A DNA stretch of 36,568 bases from Streptomyces sp. 15-116A. Lineage in GTDB: Bacteria; Actinomycetota; Actinomycetes; Streptomycetales; Streptomycetaceae. The position numbers and the translations under genes were made by a program. Below are positions 32,214-36,568 of the stretch, piece after piece (the stretch's first letter is position 1; every line of letters begins with the position of its first letter). The notes beneath the pieces are model-generated. The model searched no databases and was not told where the DNA came from. It saw nothing but the letters and a program-made list of their open reading frames with translations. The stretch spans positions 1 to 36,568 of the forward strand of contig NZ_JAOCQE010000038.1 in assembly GCF_025290915.1 (NCBI RefSeq), in the 5' to 3' direction.

Positions 32214-33908
32214 ATGAGTCAGCAGCACTCCGCCGCCCCGGCCCCGACCCCCACGACCGACTCGGCCGTCGCCACCGTCGCCAGGCGCCGTGACTGGTGG
32301 CGGGACGCGGTGATCTACCAGGTGTACCCGCGCAGCTTCGCCGACAGCAACGGCGACGGCATGGGCGACCTGGAGGGCATCCGCTCCCGCCTGCCGTATC
32401 TGCGCGACCTCGGTGTGGACGCCGTGTGGCTCAGCCCCTTCTACGCCTCCCCGCAGGCCGACGCCGGCTACGACGTCGCCGACTACCGGGCCGTCGACCC
32501 GATGTTCGGCACCCTGCTGGACGCGGACGCGCTGATCCGGGACGCCCATGCGCTGGGCCTGAGGATCATCGTCGACCTGGTGCCCAACCACTCCTCCGAC
32601 CAGCACGAGTGGTTCAAGCGGGCCCTCGCCGAGGGCCCCGGCTCGCCGCTGCGGGAGCGCTACCACTTCCGGCCCGGCAAGGGTGAGAACGGCGAACTGC
32701 CGCCCAACGACTGGGAGTCGATCTTCGGCGGCCCGGCCTGGACCCGGGTCACCGAGCCCGACGGCACGCCCGGCGAGTGGTACCTGCACCTGTTCGCGCC
32801 CGAGCAGCCCGACTTCAACTGGGAGCACCCGGCGGTCGGCGACGAGTTCCGCTCCATCCTGCGCTTCTGGCTGGACATGGGCGTCGACGGATTCCGCATC
32901 GATGTCGCACACGGCATGGTGAAGGCGGAGGGCCTGCCCGACCTTGGATCCCATGAGCAACTGAAGCTGCTGGGCAACGATGTCATGCCGTTCTTCGACC
33001 AGGACGGTGTGCACGAGATCTACCGTCAGTGGCGGCTGATCCTCGACGAGTACAGCGGCGAGCGCATCTTCGTCGCCGAGGCGTGGACGCCGACCGTGGA
33101 GCGCACCGCCAACTACGTGCGCCCCGACGAGCTGCACCAGGCGTTCAACTTCCAGTACCTCGGCACCCACTGGGACGCCGCCGAGCTGCGTGAGGTCATC
33201 GACCGCACCCTGGACGCCATGCGCCCGGTCGGCGCCCCCGCCACCTGGGTGCTGTCCAACCACGACGTCACCCGGCACGCCACGCGCTTCGCCAACCCGC
33301 CGGGCCTCGGCACCCAGATCCGCCTGGCCGGCGACCGCGAGCTGGGCCTGCGCCGGGCGCGGGCGGCGACGCTGCTGATGCTGGCGCTGCCCGGGTCGGC
33401 GTACGTCTACCAGGGCGAGGAGCTGGGGCTGCCGGACGTCGTGGACCTGCCGGACGAGGTGCGCCAGGACCCGGCGTACTTCCGGGGCGCGGGCCAGGAC
33501 GGCTTCCGCGACGGGTGCCGGGTGCCGATCCCGTGGACCCGCGAGGGCTCGTCGTACGGCTTCGGCGACGGCGGCAGCTGGCTGCCGCAGCCGGAGGGCT
33601 GGGGCGAGCTGAGCGTTCAGGCGCAGAGCGGGGTGCCCGGCTCGACGCTGGAGCTGTACCGCGCGGCGCTCGCCGTGCGCCGGGAGCACCCCGACCTGGG
33701 CGCGGGCGACGCGGTGGAGTGGCTGCGGGCGCCCGAGGGCGTGCTGGCCTTCCGGCGCGGGGAGTTCGTGTGCGTCGCCAACACCACCGGGGAGTCGGTG
33801 ACCATGCCCGCGTACGGGCGGGTGCTGATCGCCAGCGGTGAGGTGGCGGAGACGGGCGGCGAGGCGAAGGTGCCGGCCGACACGACCGTGTGGTGGACGA
33901 CCGCCTGA
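32214..33908 (+). CDS. aglA: Cytoplasmic alpha-glucosidase AglA (GH13)
   Basis: The enzyme hydrolyses maltose and short maltodextrins to glucose inside the cell. The 564-residue protein lacks a signal peptide. It has the GH13 signature WWRDAVIYQVYPRSFADSNGDGMGDLEGI, DLVPNHSS, and catalytic residues D230 (GFRIDVAHG), E289 (VAEAW) and D351 (LSNHDVTRH). ATG 32214 (MSQQHSAA) is preceded by AAGGAC. It is downstream of malG and ends at a strong terminator, so it is probably the last gene of malEFG-aglA. Oligo-1,6-glucosidase or another GH13 specificity is possible. Confidence 0.93.
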   Translation: MSQQHSAAPAPTPTTDSAVATVARRRDWWRDAVIYQVYPRSFADSNGDGMGDLEGIRSRLPYLRDLGVDAVWLSPFYASPQADAGYDVADYRAVDPMFGTLLDADALIRDAHALGLRIIVDLVPNHSSDQHEWFKRALAEGPGSPLRERYHFRPGKGENGELPPNDWESIFGGPAWTRVTEPDGTPGEWYLHLFAPEQPDFNWEHPAVGDEFRSILRFWLDMGVDGFRIDVAHGMVKAEGLPDLGSHEQLKLLGNDVMPFFDQDGVHEIYRQWRLILDEYSGERIFVAEAWTPTVERTANYVRPDELHQAFNFQYLGTHWDAAELREVIDRTLDAMRPVGAPATWVLSNHDVTRHATRFANPPGLGTQIRLAGDRELGLRRARAATLLMLALPGSAYVYQGEELGLPDVVDLPDEVRQDPAYFRGAGQDGFRDGCRVPIPWTREGSSYGFGDGGSWLPQPEGWGELSVQAQSGVPGSTLELYRAALAVRREHPDLGAGDAVEWLRAPEGVLAFRRGEFVCVANTTGESVTMPAYGRVLIASGEVAETGGEAKVPADTTVWWTTA

Positions 33909-33952
33909 TCCGCCAGAGGCGTCCGGCAACTTTTTTTCCTTGAACTTCGTAC

Positions 33953-33980
33953 GGCCCGCTGCCCTTTCGGGTGGCGGGCC
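33953..33980 (+). terminator. Terminator after aglA
   Basis: ggcccgctgccc (33953-33964), loop TTTC, gggtggcgggcc (33969-33980): 12 bp with two G-U pairs. A run of seven T at 33931-33937 lies between the aglA stop and this hairpin. Confidence 0.75.
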
Positions 33981-33982
33981 TC

Positions 33983-34023
33983 TAACATCTGCGTTGCCGC
34001 AAGGTTGCTGAATGTTTCAGCAA
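33983..34023 (+). promoter_or_regulatory. alpha-Amylase promoter with MalR box
   Basis: TAACAT (33983-33988) is a likely -10 with a weak -35. TTGCTGAA (34005-34012), 3 nt, TTCAGCAA (34016-34023) is a perfect 8-bp inverted repeat and shares the malE half-site and spacing. It would be just downstream of the start of transcription, where bound MalR would block RNA polymerase. GTTGCCGCAAGG just upstream may be an extra half-site pair. Confidence 0.7.
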
Positions 34024-34061
34024 GCGCCTTCAAAGCCTTCAACGAAGAAGGAACCCCACAC

Positions 34062-35435
34062 ATGGCACGCAGAACCCTCGCGGGGGTGGCCGCACTCGCC
34101 GCCGCCTCCCTTGTCATGACCCCGACCGCCGCCGAGGCCTCCCCGCCCGGCTCGAAGGACGTCACCGCCGTCCTCTTCGAGTGGAACTTCGCCTCGGTCG
34201 CCCGCGAGTGCACCAGCACCCTCGGCCCCGCCGGGTACGGATACGTGCAGGTCTCCCCGCCCGCCGAGCACATACAGGGCCCGCAGTGGTGGACCTCGTA
34301 CCAGCCCGTCAGCTACCGGATCGCCGGCCGCCTCGGCGACCGTACGGCCTTCAAGAACATGGTGGACACGTGCCACTCCGCCGGTGTGAAGGTCGTCGTC
34401 GACACCGTCATCAACCACATGTCCGCGGGCAGCGGCACCGGCACCGGCGGCTCGTCGTACACGAAGTACGCCTACCCCGGCCTGTACTCGGCGCCCGACT
34501 TCGACAACTGCACCGCGCAGATCACCAACTACCAGGACCGCGGGAACGTCCAGAACTGCGAACTCGTCGGGCTCGCCGACCTCGACACCGGCGAGAGCTA
34601 TGTGCGCGGCGCCATCGCCGGGTACATGAACGACCTGCTCTCCCTCGGCGTGGACGGCTTCCGCATCGACGCCGCCAAGCACATGCCGGCCGCCGACCTC
34701 GCGAACATCAAGTCACGGCTGAGCAACCCGAACGTCTACTGGAAGCAGGAGGTCATCTACGGCGCCGGGGAGGCCGTCCAGCCGACCGAGTACACCGGCA
34801 ACGGAGACGTCCAGGAGTTCCGCTACGCCTACGACCTCAAGCGCGTCTTCACCAACGAGAACCTCGCCTACCTGAAGAACTACGGCGAGGGCTGGGGCTA
34901 CATGAACAGCGGTGTCTCCGGTGTCTTCGTCGACAACCACGACACCGAGCGCAACGGCTCCACGCTCAGCTACAAGGACAACGCCACCTACACCCTGGCC
35001 AACGTCTTCATGCTGGCCTGGCCCTACGGCGCCCCGGACATCAACTCCGGCTACGAGTTCTCCGACCACGACGCCGGGCCGCCGGGCGGCGGTCAGGTGA
35101 ACGCCTGCTGGCAGAACGGCTGGAAGTGCCAGCACGCCTGGCCGGAGATCAAGTCCATGGTCGCCTTCCGCAACGCCACCCGCGGCCAGGCGGTGACCAA
35201 CTGGTGGGACAACGGCGGTGACGCGATCGCGTTCGGCCGCGGGAACAAGGGCTTCGTGGCCATCAACCACGAGTCCGGCTCCCTGACCCGCACCTACCAG
35301 ACCTCGCTCCCGGCGGGCACGTACTGCAACGTGCAGAACAACACGCAGGTGACGGTCAATTCCTCGGGTCAGCTCACGGCGACCCTCGGCGGCAACACGG
35401 CCCTCGCGGTGTACGCGGGCAGGAGCACCTGCTGA
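34062..35435 (+). CDS. Secreted alpha-amylase (GH13)
   Basis: This 457-residue secreted enzyme cuts starch at alpha-1,4 bonds outside the cell. The signal peptide is [26 protein letters not shown]. The mature part resembles the animal-type Streptomyces amylases: [51 protein letters not shown], and catalytic D203 (GFRIDAAKH), E230 (WKQEVIYG) and D294 (FVDNHDTER). The short C-terminal beta domain ends in GRSTC; there is no starch-binding domain. ATG 34062 is chosen for its clean signal peptide, with GAAGAAGGA upstream. A MalR box lies 39-57 bp before it. Confidence 0.95.
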   Translation: MARRTLAGVAALAAASLVMTPTAAEASPPGSKDVTAVLFEWNFASVARECTSTLGPAGYGYVQVSPPAEHIQGPQWWTSYQPVSYRIAGRLGDRTAFKNMVDTCHSAGVKVVVDTVINHMSAGSGTGTGGSSYTKYAYPGLYSAPDFDNCTAQITNYQDRGNVQNCELVGLADLDTGESYVRGAIAGYMNDLLSLGVDGFRIDAAKHMPAADLANIKSRLSNPNVYWKQEVIYGAGEAVQPTEYTGNGDVQEFRYAYDLKRVFTNENLAYLKNYGEGWGYMNSGVSGVFVDNHDTERNGSTLSYKDNATYTLANVFMLAWPYGAPDINSGYEFSDHDAGPPGGGQVNACWQNGWKCQHAWPEIKSMVAFRNATRGQAVTNWWDNGGDAIAFGRGNKGFVAINHESGSLTRTYQTSLPAGTYCNVQNNTQVTVNSSGQLTATLGGNTALAVYAGRSTC

Positions 35436-35447
35436 AGCACAACTGTG

Positions 35448-35481
35448 ACGTCCGGCGGCCGGAACCGTGGTCGCCGGACGT
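35448..35481 (+). terminator. Terminator after the alpha-amylase
   Basis: acgtccggcg (35448-35457) pairs with cgccggacgt (35472-35481), loop 14 nt, starting 13 nt after the stop. Confidence 0.75.
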
Positions 35482-35586
35482 TAGCGTAAGCGCGGGATAA
35501 AGAACTTCCCCGCTGGATGAGGAGGTGCGGCGCGATCCGATTCCAGGCGCCCACCCGATCGTCGTGCCGCAGGGGGAGTCGTCCAC

Positions 35587-36240
35587 ATGGCCTCGAACCA
35601 CACCACTCAGCGTCCGAGAGAACGAGTGGCGGGCTGTCTGCAGGCGCTGCTGTTCCCGCTGATCATCATCGGCATCATCGGCGCGTGGAACTACTACCAG
35701 GACGACAAGGACAACTCGTCCTCGTCCTCCTCCTCTTCGTCGTCGTCCCCGGACGAGAAGTCGGGCGAGTGGAAGGCCGGCGACTGCGGCGGCCCGGACC
35801 CGGACGGGTCGGCCGACGCCTACAAGGCCTTCGACTGCGACGACTCCGGGGCCACCTTCAAGGCACTGAAGATCATGGACGCGAGCATCCTGCCGGACGC
35901 CGTCCAGTGCCCGGCGGGCACCGACCTGATCGTCCAGGTGTCCATCACCTTCGGTTCCTCCGGGAGCGGCGGCATCCCCTCCAGCACCGTCTGCGGCCGC
36001 AACCTGTCCGGCGACCACCCCGGTGACGCGGGCGCCGGCGGCGGTCAGTTGGTGAAGGGCGACTGCATCGACAACACGGCCAAGGAGATCGCGTGCGCCC
36101 AGGCCGGCGCCGCCGACTACAAGGTCCTCGACCTGGTCAAGACGGAGGCCGAGTGCCCGTCGGCCACCACGGACCCGCTGAAGCTGACGCTCGCGCTGGG
36201 CCGTCCGTACGACGTGATCTGCGCGACCAAGGCCGCCTGA
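35587..36240 (+). CDS. Small membrane-anchored Cys-rich protein with poly-Ser linker (LppU-like)
   Basis: The 217-residue protein has one N-terminal helix (residues about 17-35, LQALLFPLIIIGIIGAW), a run of 11 Ser (44-54) as a flexible linker, and an outside domain with six Cys in repeated GDC, CDDS, C, VCG, GDC, CAQ and C positions, likely disulfide bonded. It resembles LppU-type or septum-formation-like actinobacterial proteins. No function is established. ATG 35587 has GGGGGAG upstream. It lies between the amylase and the next secreted protein, but each has its own terminator, so a shared role is not shown. Confidence 0.75.
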   Translation: MASNHTTQRPRERVAGCLQALLFPLIIIGIIGAWNYYQDDKDNSSSSSSSSSSSPDEKSGEWKAGDCGGPDPDGSADAYKAFDCDDSGATFKALKIMDASILPDAVQCPAGTDLIVQVSITFGSSGSGGIPSSTVCGRNLSGDHPGDAGAGGGQLVKGDCIDNTAKEIACAQAGAADYKVLDLVKTEAECPSATTDPLKLTLALGRPYDVICATKAA

Positions 36241-36260
36241 CGATCCGTCACCTCGCATGC

Positions 36261-36297
36261 TGCGCCGCCGGTTCCCGACTCGGGGACCGGCGGCGCA
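36261..36297 (+). terminator. Terminator after the Cys-rich protein gene
   Basis: A 16-bp stem (36261-36276 with 36282-36297, one G-U pair) and a 5-nt loop lie 21 nt after the stop. Confidence 0.85.
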
Positions 36298-36371
36298 CTT
36301 GTGTGTGCCGGACTCGTCCGTACCTTCCCGAAAGCTCCGGCTGGAAGTTCTTACCGTTACTTTCAGATGTC

Positions 36372-36401
36372 TTGCTGTAAAGCTTTCAGCGGCGATACGG
36401 T
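36372..36401 (+). promoter_or_regulatory. Promoter with MalR-like box before the right-edge gene
   Basis: TTGCTG (36372-36377), 18 nt, TACGGT (36396-36401) is a good promoter. Within it lies an imperfect palindrome GCTGTAAAGCTTTCAGC (36374-36390), with TTGCTG and TTCAGC as in the amylase box but a 2-bp wider spacing. It suggests the gene at the edge belongs to the MalR regulon. Confidence 0.5.
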
Positions 36402-36454
36402 CACGCCGGCCGAATGAGCCTGATCTGAGCCGTCATCGCAAGGAGTGCACGCCT

Positions 36455-36568
36455 GTGATACCCAGTTGGCCCGCGCCCCCGAGGCGCCGTTCTCCGCGCG
36501 GCAGACGGATCGCCGCCGTCACCGTCGCCGCCCTCGCCGCCGCGCTCGTGCAGCCGCTCGCCGCCCGC
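36455..36568 (+). CDS. Secreted protein, 3'-truncated by window edge (possible pullulanase)
   Basis: Only 38 codons are visible, starting GTG with AAGGAG upstream. They give an Arg-rich start and a hydrophobic core (RRIAAVTVAALAAALVQPLAA), i.e. a signal peptide. The mature protein is outside the window. I recall that in S. coelicolor a secreted pullulanase gene lies next to this mal-amylase cluster, and the MalR-like box fits, but this is inference. Confidence 0.6.
   Translation, partial: MIPSWPAPPRRRSPRGRRIAAVTVAALAAALVQPLAAR

Noticed and set aside
31035..33929. Long antisense open frame over malG and aglA
   Set aside because: Low-complexity Arg/Gly/Val translation; shadow of two well-recognised genes.
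33994..34004. TTGCCGCAAGG, identical to the core of the RAE
   Set aside because: It lacks the GGGGC/GCCCC arms and lies in the amylase promoter beside a MalR box, so it is more likely part of that operator.

Overview
The window is high-GC, tightly packed actinobacterial DNA. Codon use, leaderless promoters, an AfsR/SARP regulator, the malR-malEFG-aglA cluster and a ubiquitous Streptomyces intergenic repeat all point to a Streptomyces chromosome. Almost everything is chromosomal-core or near-core in style. I see no phage, IS element, tRNA, rRNA or CRISPR array.

Layout. 1-2.9 kb: 3' part of a large SARP/NB-ARC/TPR regulator, convergent with a DrrAB-type ABC exporter (2.9-4.8 kb) that has three operator-like repeats upstream. 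5.1-6.0 kb: panB (pantothenate synthesis). 6.1-8.4 kb: a 14-TM drug exporter and its TetR regulator behind a perfect 15-bp-arm palindrome. 8.6-11.0 kb: a membrane-anchored EEP-family hydrolase and a 12-TM MFS exporter with its own palindrome. 11.0-11.3 kb: a repeat-rich convergent spacer. 11.3-14.5 kb: nadE and a DUF3105-DUF305 pair.

14.5-18.7 kb is a nitric-oxide/nitrogen block. nsrR (Fe-S NO sensor) and hmp (flavohemoglobin) each carry a matching 11-1-11 NsrR-like box, and they are separated by a VapBC-type toxin-antitoxin pair and glnA2. 18.7-23.0 kb is accessory: a secreted pectate lyase with a LacI-type operator, a Rox-type rifampicin monooxygenase, and a PPOX-VOC gene pair. Upstream of rox is a long inverted repeat matching the rifamycin-associated element (RAE) of actinomycete rifamycin-resistance genes. 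This is the most notable signal in the window: an apparently inducible rifamycin-inactivation unit.

23.2-27.2 kb: glnE (glutamine synthetase adenylyltransferase) convergent with a PAP2-family membrane protein across a 30-bp-arm inverted repeat. 27.3-36.6 kb: the maltose/maltodextrin regulon, with malR, malEFG (no ATPase gene), cytoplasmic alpha-glucosidase aglA, secreted alpha-amylase, a small membrane-anchored Cys-rich protein, and the first 38 codons of another secreted protein, possibly a pullulanase. Similar TTGC...TTCAGC-type boxes precede malE, the amylase and the last gene, which fits one MalR regulon: extracellular starch breakdown, uptake by MalEFG, then cytoplasmic hydrolysis by AglA.
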